Assembly (NCBI RefSeq): GCF_050633125.1
Contig: NZ_JBOEFX010000012.1
Span: forward strand, 1 to 64,000
Source of the DNA: Lewinella sp050633125
Lineage (GTDB): Bacteria > Bacteroidota > Bacteroidia > Chitinophagales > Saprospiraceae
Direction: 5' to 3'
Length of the DNA stretch: 64,000 nt
Translations under genes and position numbers: made by a program
The notes under the pieces: generated by a model
Database searches by the model: none
What the model was told of the DNA's origin: nothing
Seen by the model: only the letters and a program-made list of their open reading frames with translations
Shown here: positions 50,617 to 59,478 of the stretch, piece after piece
How positions within the stretch are numbered: the stretch's first letter is position 1
How the letters are laid out: each line of letters opens with the position of its first letter

Positions 50617-50994
50617 GGTGTTATGTGATTTATAGGTTATAAATTATGCTGATGTGAATTTATGGGTGTTCAATATGATTCTTTGTGATCATCCTCATCA
50701 TGTTGGATGATTTTTGTCATTTCTGCTGTTCCTTTTTATTTTTCTGGCATTTCCTTCCTGATTTTCACTATTTTAACCGAAATTTGTTACTGAAAGGAAG
50801 GGTTGAAAAGCATATTTTTACTTTTTAATCTATACTTAATCGTCTAAGCCTAGCTTTGACAATCCATTTGCCAAACCGATTTGATCCCATGAACTACACG
50901 CAAAACGTCCATCCCGATGGTACCCTTCTTAGTGGTACCCGTCATTTTCAGGTACGTGTTTTCCATCTGATTTCGATCAACACAAGTATTACCA
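50617..50994. promoter_or_regulatory. Upstream region of the adhesin cluster
   Basis: This 378-bp region separates the small membrane gene (-) from the giant adhesin (+) and should hold the promoter of the gliding/adhesion cluster. It is T-rich. GGTACC occurs twice close together at about 50919-50940 (GGTACCCTTCTTAGTGGTACC), a possible dyad. No consensus -33/-7 pair could be fixed. Confidence 0.3.
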
Positions 50995-53900
50995 ATGTTG
51001 CTTAACCCTGGCCCCGATGGTGCTCACGGTGGGCCTCATGTTGGAAAGGAACCTATTTCCTTTCCTGTTGTAAACCCGAAAATTGACCCAAAAAGCTGCT
51101 CTATGGCGCTACGATATACCACAATCGTTTTTTCTGCTGTCCTCAGTTTGTTGCTGTTCTCAGCATTTACTAACCCTACTCTTCCTGCACATGCGGCTGA
51201 TGTAATGGCACCAGTGTTTGTGGATCCTACTCCCGGTGATCTTACTGTTCCTTGTGTTGATGCGGTTCCTGCTCCTGTAGACTTAACAGCGAACGATGGA
51301 ATGGGAGGTGCTGATTTTGAAGTCAGCCCGGTCGATACACCGGACGCTGCTTCTATTGATCCTTGTGCCGGAGGAATAATTGTCCGTTCCTGGACAGCTA
51401 CCGTAGGTATGGAATCGACAACCGTTTCCCAGAATATTACAGTGCTGCCCGATGGGAGTGCTCCGATGGTAACCCTGCCTGTTATCAATGATACGGTTGC
51501 CTGCGAGTTTGCCCTTCCATCGGCACCCAACAACCCAGATCGCTATGACGTCTGGATCAGTTCCCTACGGGTAGCCGTCAGTACCAATGCTTCGGACAAC
51601 TGTGCTGGCCCCATTATGATCACTGATGATAGTAGTAATTCATTTACAGAGGCTTGTGCTACCCGAATTGTGACCTTTAGTTTGAGCGACCAGTGTGGGA
51701 ATGCAAGTGAATATATGGCTACCTACACAACGATCGATACCATCGCTCCGGTGTTGGTTGGTGTACCTGGTAATCTTAATTTAAGCTGTGACGAACCAGT
51801 TCCAGATCCCCCAGTCGTAACAGTTACGGACAACTGTACGCCGGATTTAGTACCTACGTATTTACCTAGTTCTAGCCAAGTGTTTGATGGAAGTTGTCAG
51901 GAATATGAATACAATATTCTAAGAACTTGGGTGGTGAGTGATTCTTGTGGAAACTCTGCAGTAGCAACGCAATTCATTCGCGTAACGGATGAGGTGCCTC
52001 CTTCTTATAACGCTCCAGCAGATATTACCATTTCTTGTACAACAGACCCATTGGATTTAACAGTAACCGGTAATGTTTCAAATGTATTTGACAACTGTTC
52101 GGCAGATGTGGATGTACAGTTTACTGATCAGTTCACTCCGGGGACTTGTATAGACGAAGCAACGATTACTCGCCTTTGGCGGGCAACAGATGTTTGTGGT
52201 AATGTTTCAGGAAAGGTGCAGGTTATCACTATTGCTGACTTGCAAAGCCCCTCCTTCAATGTGCCGCCAGACATTACGGTTGATTGTAGCCAGGCGGATG
52301 ATCTCAATCTTACGGGTATACCTACCAACGTGATGGACGATTGTGACCCGGACCCAGATGTAGACTTCACCGATGATATCTTTCCGGACACCTGCCCTAA
52401 TAATTACCTGATTCGCCGTAAATGGATAGTTACAGACCGCTGTGGACAATTTACGGAAGTTACCCAGGAAATAACTGTCGTTGACCAACAAGCACCAGAG
52501 TTTGTAGAAGACCCGGAAGATTTTCTGATTTTTTGTGCCGTAGATACAGAAGCAGAATTGGTGTTCCATGAATGGATATTGAACAATGGTAATGGAACGG
52601 CATCAGATAACTGTACCCTGGAAGAAGATATTACATGGGTTGCATATAATAGTGGTACCACCGATGAACCAAGCTTGGTGTTAGTAGATTGTCCTACTGG
52701 CCCCGATCAGATCGTTCAACGTCAGGATATCGACTTTATCATTTTTGATGAATGTGGATTGAGTGATACCATGACGGTTTCCTTTACGGTATTGGATCAG
52801 TTAGCACCGACCATTAGTGGTTGCCCTTCAGATTTTGTCGTGGGTACCAACCCTGGCGATTGTGCTGGAGAAGCTACCTTGGTGCCGCCTTTAATCATTG
52901 ATGAGTGTTCCTTAAATATGGATACGATCATCTTGTCTGCCAGTGCTCCTTTGACCTCACAGGCTGCTCCTGGCCAGGAAGGAGAGGTCGTTGTGGATGC
53001 GGTAGACCTGGATTTAGTGATCCCAAATACGCTACCGATCAATGTGGATGGAGTAGCCGATTTGGCCATCAGCTTATTCACTGCAGATGCGGAATCACCA
53101 GAAGAATTTTTCCGTGTGTATGGAGAAGATGGTACCCTGTTGGGGCAAACCAGTAATACCGCAACTCAATGTGGCGATGGGGTGACGCTTTTCCCTTTAA
53201 CCATTGGCCAACTTAATAACTGGTCTGCCGATGGTATCATCAGTATCCGGTTAGAGCCCAATATTCCTATGGGGCAGCCAGAGCGTTTCGCAATCAACGC
53301 CAATTGCCCAGGAGGTAGTACCGTACAGGCCGATCTCAGTTTTATTATCAATGAATTAAGAGGTATAAGTTACCAGTATAGCATTGATGGAGGTAGCCGC
53401 ATAACCGTGGCTCCTATTGCACCAGTGGATGTAATGCTGGATCAGGGCGAACACTTGATCCGCTATTTTGCAATTGATTGTGCTGGTAATATTGATTCCT
53501 GTGAATATTCTATCACCGTAGAAGATATGCAGATGCCGGAAATCAGCTGTCCAATGCCAATCACGGTAACTGTAGATGCTGATTCTTGCCAAAAAACACT
53601 AACACTCCCCGTGCCACTGGGAGCTGTCGATAACTGTGATGTCTACGCTGTCTATGAACGTACCTTACCCGCCACGCAGGGTGAAGCATTCCTGCAGTTT
53701 TTCCTTGATCCGAACCTGAACGATTACCTGCCACAAGGGCGTACCCTCTCCTTTGATGATGTAGCAGCGAATGTATTTAGCGATGTCACGCTAACTATCG
53801 ATTTGCAGGGCGACTTCAACTCGAACGGCGCTTTTGTAACCATCCTTGGTGATGACGGTAGTACATTAGCTACCACAAGTATTGGTATTGCCAATTGTAC

Positions 53901-56900
53901 TACACCGGGCCAGTTGAGCGTCACAATCCCCGCAGCTACTTTCAATAGTTGGGCTGCGGATGGTTTGGTGAACCTGGAAATTGTACCCAATGATATTACC
54001 GTGCCTCCTGGAGTGCTCGGTGATGGAATCAATCCTTGTAACCCGATGATCGTTACGATGGATGGTGACCGGGACAGTATCAGCTATATTACTGCTACCT
54101 TGCGGTACGATGAGCTCCTTTCTACTTATTACGCTACAGGAGTGACTCCGATGCCACAAAGTGCTTTCCCTAGCCCTTCCGGGGAGATTACGGCTACTTT
54201 TAATGTAGGTACGACGGAAATGTTTTACCTCATTCAGGATCAAGCTGGTAATGCAGATACTTGTTCGTTTAGCGTAAACGTACAAGATGTAACCCCTCCT
54301 ACCGTGCTTTGTCAGCCCACCAACTTGTTTATCAACCCATCCGGCCTGCAAGTTGAGGATGTGAGCGCTATCGATGTAGATGCCGGCAGTTTTGATAACT
54401 GCGGAGTGATTGATAGCCTCTGGTTGAGTCCTAATGTTTTTGATTGCTCTCAGGTAGGGCAAGTCATCAACGTTACACTGAGCGCACGGGATACCTCTGG
54501 AAATATTGGTACCTGCCAAACAATTGTAGGGATTGCGCCGGATGGCCCTATGCCTACAGCCAACTCTGGTCTTTGTGGTGGGGATACTTTGTTCTTGGTG
54601 GCTAATCCGCCAGCTCCCAATCCTGGTGTATATACTTACCAGTGGTTTGGACCTACAGGGATGTCACTTTCACCCGCAGGACCGAATCCAGACCTTATGC
54701 TTACAGGCATTGATGGAAGTGATGAAGGCCCTTATCGTGTTGTAATTACGGGACTTACGGGCTGTACCGCAGAAGGTGTGGTGAATGTGAGTATCGAAGA
54801 TCTTCCTCTTACGCCCGAACTGCAAATTGTCAGTAGTTTATGTAGCGATGAAGATATTTTGTTAGAGACGCCTATGGTCCCGTCAGGCATGAACGTTACC
54901 TTTTATTGGTACGAAGGAATTGCCCCTAACGGAACCCTATTAGGAACCAGTACAGAGCCAATGTTTACGGTGTCAGGCCCTCATTCGCTTGGCGTTCGAA
55001 GGTTTTATATGAAAGTAGAGGCCAATGGCTGTCTTTCGGCAGCTTCAGCAGGCCAGCAACTTACTGTTTTTCAGCGACCAACGGCGGTTGTTACCTACGC
55101 AGATACCTTGGTCTGTGCGCAGGAAATTATTGCATTAGGGGTTAACCCTCAAAGCAATGCTACTTATTCCTGGTCCGGCCCTAATGGATTTACTGCAAAC
55201 GTACAATTTCCTAATACGCCAATCCTTACTGCTGGTGGAGCAGGTTATTATTTTGTTGAGGTCAACCGAGGCTTATGTGTATCTGCTCCGGATTCTACCC
55301 TGGTAACGGTCAAACCACGGCCTGCTCAGCCTACAATTGCGAGTAATTCGCCTGTTTGTGCTGGTGCACCCCTGGTGTTACAAACCAGTTTTACAGGAGC
55401 AAGTACCTATTTGTGGAGCCGAAGTGGAGGGTTCTCAACAACGACGAGCACGCCTTCACTTACCATCCCAATGGCATCGGCTATGGATCAAGGAACGTGG
55501 AGTTTGGTTGTGACGCTCAATGGCTGTCCTTCCTCTGCCTCAGAAAGTATTAGTGTGGTAGTTAACCCTACCCCGGTAGCATCTGCTTCAGCTGACCCCG
55601 AACCTGCTTGTCAAGGCGATAATGTAACCTTGAGCGGGTTCAGTACCGTCGCTGGATCATCGTATGAGTGGAGTGGCCCCAATAACTATAGCAGGAGCAT
55701 CCAAAATCCGGTCATTAATAATATCACACCTTCACGAGCGGGTACTTACGAAGTGACGGTGACAAGTGGTGCCGGATGTGTAGATAGTGCCATGGTGGAG
55801 GTCAATGTGTTGGACAATGTTAGTATTACAGGCCTCAGCGATAATGTGCCGGCTTGTGTAGATGCAGGTTTTGATATTGTTATTACGGCAGCCACCTTCC
55901 CAGAAGATGATGGTGATTTCACCTATGTCTGGCAGAAACCTGGAGATCCAATACCAGTCGAGACAAACATACCAATGTTAAATGTTCCCAACGCTACGTC
56001 AGCTGACGATGGGGTGTATGTATTAGAAGTCTTCACGGCAGAAGGTTGTTCATCAGGAACAGAATCCATAACGGTAGACCTTAATTTTATACCTTCTCAG
56101 TTAACTCAACCTGTTACCGTTTCAGGTGAAACAAGTTTCTGTGAAGGAGAGAGCTTTACCTTGATTACATCAGCGGTACCTGGCTCAGATGTTACCTATT
56201 TCTGGAACACTCCGTTTGGAAACAATATTCCTACAGGTAGCGAAAATATGTTAGTAGTCCCCCCCGTGAATGTCGGAGATGCCGGTAATTACCGTGTTTA
56301 TGTTGTACGGGAAGGATGTGCGAGTAGCCTTTCTCCACCACGAAACATAACGATTAATCCAATTCCTAATGTTGCCCTCACGAGCAATTCGCCTGTTTGT
56401 GCAGGTGATGTAATCTCACTACAAAGTACTTTTTACCCTAGCGGTGACTATTCTTGGAGTGGCCCTAGTTCTTTTGGTACGGGAGTAGAAGCACATAATC
56501 CAGTTATCAATAACGCCGACTCCTTGACGCATGATGGTGTCTATCGTGTTGTGGTAGAAGTAGCAGGTTGTGTATCGGATACGATTATTACCAATGTTGT
56601 TGTACGTAATCGCCCAATGACACCGATTGTGTCCCACGATATTTCTATTTGCTTGGATGATCCCGACGCAGTATTAACCCTTGCTATTGATAGCATGTCT
56701 GCGGTACCGGGAGCTGACTACCTGTGGTATACGGGTGATGGAGGCGAAATTCAAATCGGCGGTCCTAGCCCTGATTTAGTACTAGAGGTGACAGATTTTG
56801 ACCTCTTTGCTAATGGAGGCACCTTTCCGTTCTATGCGCGCTCTGAAGCTGATGGTTGCCGTTCGGCGCTGTCAAACCCTACATTAGTACGTTTCGATAC

Positions 56901-58239
56901 GATTCCTATAAATACTGCTTTTGCAGGTGTTGATAGTACTGTTTGTTCTGGTCAGTTTGTCTTGCAGGGGGCTATGCCTACCGTAGGCACAGGTATGTGG
57001 AGTTTGGTGAGCCCAATGAACCCTCCTGGTTTTGTGCTCGCAAATCCTGATGCCGCCAACTCTGTTGTGAGTGGACTTACCACGGTAAGTGACCCTTATA
57101 CCTTGCGCTGGACGCTTTCTAATGGTGCTTGTCGTAACTACTCTTTTGATGAGGTTACCCTCAATGTCATCAATGCGGAACCTGCTAATGCAGGACCCGA
57201 TTTACTTGTTTGTGAAGATGAAATTGTCATCCTGGAAGGCGTTCCTCCCGGTGAGGATTGCACTGGGATTTGGGTGCAAGACCCTGCGCAAATTGGTTTG
57301 GGGGTAGTCATTGTAGATCCTACAGATCCTAATACGGAAATTCTTGGTTTGGCACCAGATAACTTCTATTTCTTTGAATGGCGCATCGATTGTGTCTGTG
57401 GCATGAGCGTTGATGTGGTAGCAGTAAACGTAAGTGACCCGATTACCAAAGCTGGCCCCGATAGAATTGTCTGTGATGATCTCAACGAAGTTTCATTAGT
57501 TGGGGAAGAGCCAACGCTGGGCAGTACCATTCGCTGGTATTCTCCCGATAGTGACCTTACCTTCTCTAATGCAACATCTGCAACACCTACGGTAGGTGGC
57601 CTAAAAGTAGGAGAGAATATATTGATAATGGAGGTTGATCAAGGCTATTGTGGCCCATCTTCTCGTGATACGGCCATTGTTTTGTATAAACTCCCGCCGG
57701 TACTTATGGATGATGATGTAAGTGTTGATTTTGGCGGCGAAGCAGATGTACTTCCATTGGGCAATGACATGGTACCTATTGGAACAACGGTGTCTATTAT
57801 AAGTGGGCCATTCAGCGGCGAAGCAAGCTTGACTAACCCTGAGCTTGTTCACTATATCGCTCCTGCTAACTTTGTAGGAACAGATGAGTTGATCTATGCC
57901 GCAGTGAGTGAGGGCTGTGCCTCAACAACAGCAACGATTAATTTCATAATTGGAAATGGCGTTGCTTGTAAAGTACCTTCGATATTCACACCGAATGGTG
58001 ATGATTATAATGACCATTTTGTGATTCCCTGCCTTTTGGATAAAGATGCTTATCCAAGGAGCCAGGTGACCATTTTCAATCGCTGGGGAGATGAGGTTTA
58101 CCGTTCAGGTACGCCTTACGACAGCGCCTGGGATGGTACCTACTCTGGTGAAGAATTACCTGTGGATACTTATTTTTATATTGTTGACCTGGGGGATGGA
58201 AGTGAACCAACGGCAGGTTACGTGATGATTCAACGATAG
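50995..58239 (+). CDS. Giant T9SS-dependent adhesin (SprB-like), 2414 aa
   Basis: A signal peptide lies inside the frame (MALRYTTIVFSAVLSLLLFS, cut near AHA), so the start may be ATG at 51103 (residue 37) rather than 50995. The N-terminal third (about 70-520) has HYR-like repeats of about 80 residues with D-N-C and C-G-N pairs (for example SDSCGNSAVATQFIRVTD). Two homologous about 150-residue modules occur at about 640-800 and 885-1060 (both with an FNSWAADG/LNNWSADG segment and a LEPN/EIVPN end). The middle third (about 1190-1830) is made of Ig/PKD-like repeats (TYLWSRSGGF; SYEWSGPNNYSRSIQNPVIN). The last about 90 residues are a CHU_C/gliding-motility C-terminal domain: CKVPSIFTPNGDDYNDHF, IFNRWGDEVYRSG, WDGTYSGEELPVDTYFYIVD. 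It should be secreted by T9SS and surface-bound through PorP/SprF. Length and Cys content suggest a stiff, disulfide-linked filament. Confidence 0.92.
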   Translation: MLLNPGPDGAHGGPHVGKEPISFPVVNPKIDPKSCSMALRYTTIVFSAVLSLLLFSAFTNPTLPAHAADVMAPVFVDPTPGDLTVPCVDAVPAPVDLTANDGMGGADFEVSPVDTPDAASIDPCAGGIIVRSWTATVGMESTTVSQNITVLPDGSAPMVTLPVINDTVACEFALPSAPNNPDRYDVWISSLRVAVSTNASDNCAGPIMITDDSSNSFTEACATRIVTFSLSDQCGNASEYMATYTTIDTIAPVLVGVPGNLNLSCDEPVPDPPVVTVTDNCTPDLVPTYLPSSSQVFDGSCQEYEYNILRTWVVSDSCGNSAVATQFIRVTDEVPPSYNAPADITISCTTDPLDLTVTGNVSNVFDNCSADVDVQFTDQFTPGTCIDEATITRLWRATDVCGNVSGKVQVITIADLQSPSFNVPPDITVDCSQADDLNLTGIPTNVMDDCDPDPDVDFTDDIFPDTCPNNYLIRRKWIVTDRCGQFTEVTQEITVVDQQAPEFVEDPEDFLIFCAVDTEAELVFHEWILNNGNGTASDNCTLEEDITWVAYNSGTTDEPSLVLVDCPTGPDQIVQRQDIDFIIFDECGLSDTMTVSFTVLDQLAPTISGCPSDFVVGTNPGDCAGEATLVPPLIIDECSLNMDTIILSASAPLTSQAAPGQEGEVVVDAVDLDLVIPNTLPINVDGVADLAISLFTADAESPEEFFRVYGEDGTLLGQTSNTATQCGDGVTLFPLTIGQLNNWSADGIISIRLEPNIPMGQPERFAINANCPGGSTVQADLSFIINELRGISYQYSIDGGSRITVAPIAPVDVMLDQGEHLIRYFAIDCAGNIDSCEYSITVEDMQMPEISCPMPITVTVDADSCQKTLTLPVPLGAVDNCDVYAVYERTLPATQGEAFLQFFLDPNLNDYLPQGRTLSFDDVAANVFSDVTLTIDLQGDFNSNGAFVTILGDDGSTLATTSIGIANCTTPGQLSVTIPAATFNSWAADGLVNLEIVPNDITVPPGVLGDGINPCNPMIVTMDGDRDSISYITATLRYDELLSTYYATGVTPMPQSAFPSPSGEITATFNVGTTEMFYLIQDQAGNADTCSFSVNVQDVTPPTVLCQPTNLFINPSGLQVEDVSAIDVDAGSFDNCGVIDSLWLSPNVFDCSQVGQVINVTLSARDTSGNIGTCQTIVGIAPDGPMPTANSGLCGGDTLFLVANPPAPNPGVYTYQWFGPTGMSLSPAGPNPDLMLTGIDGSDEGPYRVVITGLTGCTAEGVVNVSIEDLPLTPELQIVSSLCSDEDILLETPMVPSGMNVTFYWYEGIAPNGTLLGTSTEPMFTVSGPHSLGVRRFYMKVEANGCLSAASAGQQLTVFQRPTAVVTYADTLVCAQEIIALGVNPQSNATYSWSGPNGFTANVQFPNTPILTAGGAGYYFVEVNRGLCVSAPDSTLVTVKPRPAQPTIASNSPVCAGAPLVLQTSFTGASTYLWSRSGGFSTTTSTPSLTIPMASAMDQGTWSLVVTLNGCPSSASESISVVVNPTPVASASADPEPACQGDNVTLSGFSTVAGSSYEWSGPNNYSRSIQNPVINNITPSRAGTYEVTVTSGAGCVDSAMVEVNVLDNVSITGLSDNVPACVDAGFDIVITAATFPEDDGDFTYVWQKPGDPIPVETNIPMLNVPNATSADDGVYVLEVFTAEGCSSGTESITVDLNFIPSQLTQPVTVSGETSFCEGESFTLITSAVPGSDVTYFWNTPFGNNIPTGSENMLVVPPVNVGDAGNYRVYVVREGCASSLSPPRNITINPIPNVALTSNSPVCAGDVISLQSTFYPSGDYSWSGPSSFGTGVEAHNPVINNADSLTHDGVYRVVVEVAGCVSDTIITNVVVRNRPMTPIVSHDISICLDDPDAVLTLAIDSMSAVPGADYLWYTGDGGEIQIGGPSPDLVLEVTDFDLFANGGTFPFYARSEADGCRSALSNPTLVRFDTIPINTAFAGVDSTVCSGQFVLQGAMPTVGTGMWSLVSPMNPPGFVLANPDAANSVVSGLTTVSDPYTLRWTLSNGACRNYSFDEVTLNVINAEPANAGPDLLVCEDEIVILEGVPPGEDCTGIWVQDPAQIGLGVVIVDPTDPNTEILGLAPDNFYFFEWRIDCVCGMSVDVVAVNVSDPITKAGPDRIVCDDLNEVSLVGEEPTLGSTIRWYSPDSDLTFSNATSATPTVGGLKVGENILIMEVDQGYCGPSSRDTAIVLYKLPPVLMDDDVSVDFGGEADVLPLGNDMVPIGTTVSIISGPFSGEASLTNPELVHYIAPANFVGTDELIYAAVSEGCASTTATINFIIGNGVACKVPSIFTPNGDDYNDHFVIPCLLDKDAYPRSQVTIFNRWGDEVYRSGTPYDSAWDGTYSGEELPVDTYFYIVDLGDGSEPTAGYVMIQR

Positions 58240-58254
58240 TTATTCCCAAAAACG

Positions 58255-58289
58255 CCTCTTTAGCTCGGTCAAATACCGAGCTAAAGAGG
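58255..58289 (+). terminator. Strong hairpin after the adhesin gene
   Basis: CCTCTTTAGCTCGGT (58255-58269) and ACCGAGCTAAAGAGG (58275-58289) form a perfect 15-bp stem with loop CAAAT. It starts 15 bp after the stop. No U-run follows, so partial termination or RNA processing is possible before porP. Confidence 0.75.
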
Positions 58290-58319
58290 TTATAAAAATG
58301 ATTAACAGGTGTTTTAGGA

Positions 58320-58438
58320 ACAGCACGAAAATAAATAGCGATTTTGTTTTTCATAATAGTTGAATAAACGGTTCATTTTAAGTGTTTTAACTATTTGGAA
58401 AACTTGAAGAAAATCGCGTTTTATTTTCTGCGCAATAC
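58320..58438 (+). repeat. Palindromic intergenic element, copy 2 (upstream of porP)
   Basis: ACAGCACGAAAATAAA opens it and TTTTATTTTCTGCGCAATA closes it. The left arm GAAAATAAATAGCGATTTTG pairs with the right arm (GAAAATCGCGTTTTATTTTC), and an inner ATAATAGTT pairs with AACTATTTG. The centre reads GGTTCATTTTAAGTG. It lies 31 bp after the hairpin terminator and ends 34 bp before the porP start. Confidence 0.8.
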
Positions 58439-58472
58439 TTAAGACACCTGCTGATTGGAAAAAATTAAAAAG

Positions 58473-59429
58473 ATGCGCAAACTATACTTTGCCATACTCC
58501 TTTTACTGGGCAGCAGTTGTGTTTTGCTGGCTCAGCAAGACGAGCAGTTTACCCAGTTTATGTATCATAAGTTGGGGTTCAACCCTGCTTATGCTGGAAT
58601 GCAGGAGACCCCTACGTTCACCGCGCTGGTACGCCAGCAGTGGATCGGACTGGAAGGTGCACCCCAATCACAGTTGTTGACGTTTAACATGCCTTTGACA
58701 GCATCAGGGATTGGTTTAGGGGCCAATATTTCGCGCCACAGTATCGGTGCAACAGAACGCCTGACGGCCGATATTTCCTACTGTTATCGCTTTAACTTGG
58801 GCAGAGGTGGCCGGATGGGAATTGGCTTATCCAGCTCTGTACGAATGCTGCAAGTCAACTTTGATGAAACCGAATCTACTCAACCTCGCGAAGGGGATCC
58901 TGCTATACCAGTGGGTAAACAGAGTAAAATGCTACCTAACTTTGGTGCGGGAATCTATTACAGCAACCAAACCTTTTATGTAGGCTTTAGTGCCCCCCGT
59001 CTGTTGACCAATAATATCGACTTTGCAGATGAAGGAACGGTGATTTCCCGTGAGGTACCTCATTATTATTTGATGGCCGGTGTATTGGTCAGTTTGGGAG
59101 AGAATATACAAATGCAACCCCAGTTTCTTTTTAAATATGTAGAAGGAGCACCATTTGATGGGGATGTTAATTTAAACTTTATTTTTAGAGAAACCGTATA
59201 TAGTGGTGTATCTTACCGCCTAGGAGGTTCGAGCGTCTCGGGAATTGGGGAGTCTGCTGCACTTCTATTAGGAATGCAGTTTAGTGACCAATTTATGTTT
59301 GGTCTGTCTTATGATTATACCCTTTCCGAACTAAAGAACTACTCAAGCGGCTCAATAGAAGCGGTCATTCGCTATGGTATTGGTGGCCGTTCACGTAGTG
59401 GTGAAATATTGAGTCCACGATTTTTTTAA
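58473..59429 (+). CDS. porP: PorP/SprF-family type IX secretion outer membrane protein
   Basis: ATG at 58473 (MRKLYFAILLLLGSSCVLLA) is used rather than a TTG six codons upstream; 318 residues. After the signal come QDEQFTQFMYHKLGFNPAYA, the family's hallmark, then GMQETPTFTALVRQQWIG, FNMPLTASGIGLGANI and the barrel strands to IRYGIGGRSRSGEILSPRFF. PorP/SprF proteins bind the C-terminal domain of partner adhesins such as SprB and fix them to the surface. It is directly downstream of the adhesin with the CHU_C tail, so it is its likely partner. Confidence 0.95.
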   Translation: MRKLYFAILLLLGSSCVLLAQQDEQFTQFMYHKLGFNPAYAGMQETPTFTALVRQQWIGLEGAPQSQLLTFNMPLTASGIGLGANISRHSIGATERLTADISYCYRFNLGRGGRMGIGLSSSVRMLQVNFDETESTQPREGDPAIPVGKQSKMLPNFGAGIYYSNQTFYVGFSAPRLLTNNIDFADEGTVISREVPHYYLMAGVLVSLGENIQMQPQFLFKYVEGAPFDGDVNLNFIFRETVYSGVSYRLGGSSVSGIGESAALLLGMQFSDQFMFGLSYDYTLSELKNYSSGSIEAVIRYGIGGRSRSGEILSPRFF

Positions 59430-59448
59430 AGCATGGTAGGTATGCTTT
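59428..59448 (+). terminator. Small hairpin between porP and the OmpA gene
   Basis: AAAGCAT (59428-59434) and ATGCTTT (59442-59448) pair across a 7-base loop, overlapping the porP stop. It is followed by AATCTC. It may attenuate transcription into the OmpA gene. Confidence 0.35.
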
Positions 59449-59478
59449 AATCTCATGATAACCGTATTTTTGAACACA

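Noticed and set aside
53866..54519. 217-codon minus-strand frame
   Set aside because: It is antisense to the adhesin's repeat region, with no signal or domain.
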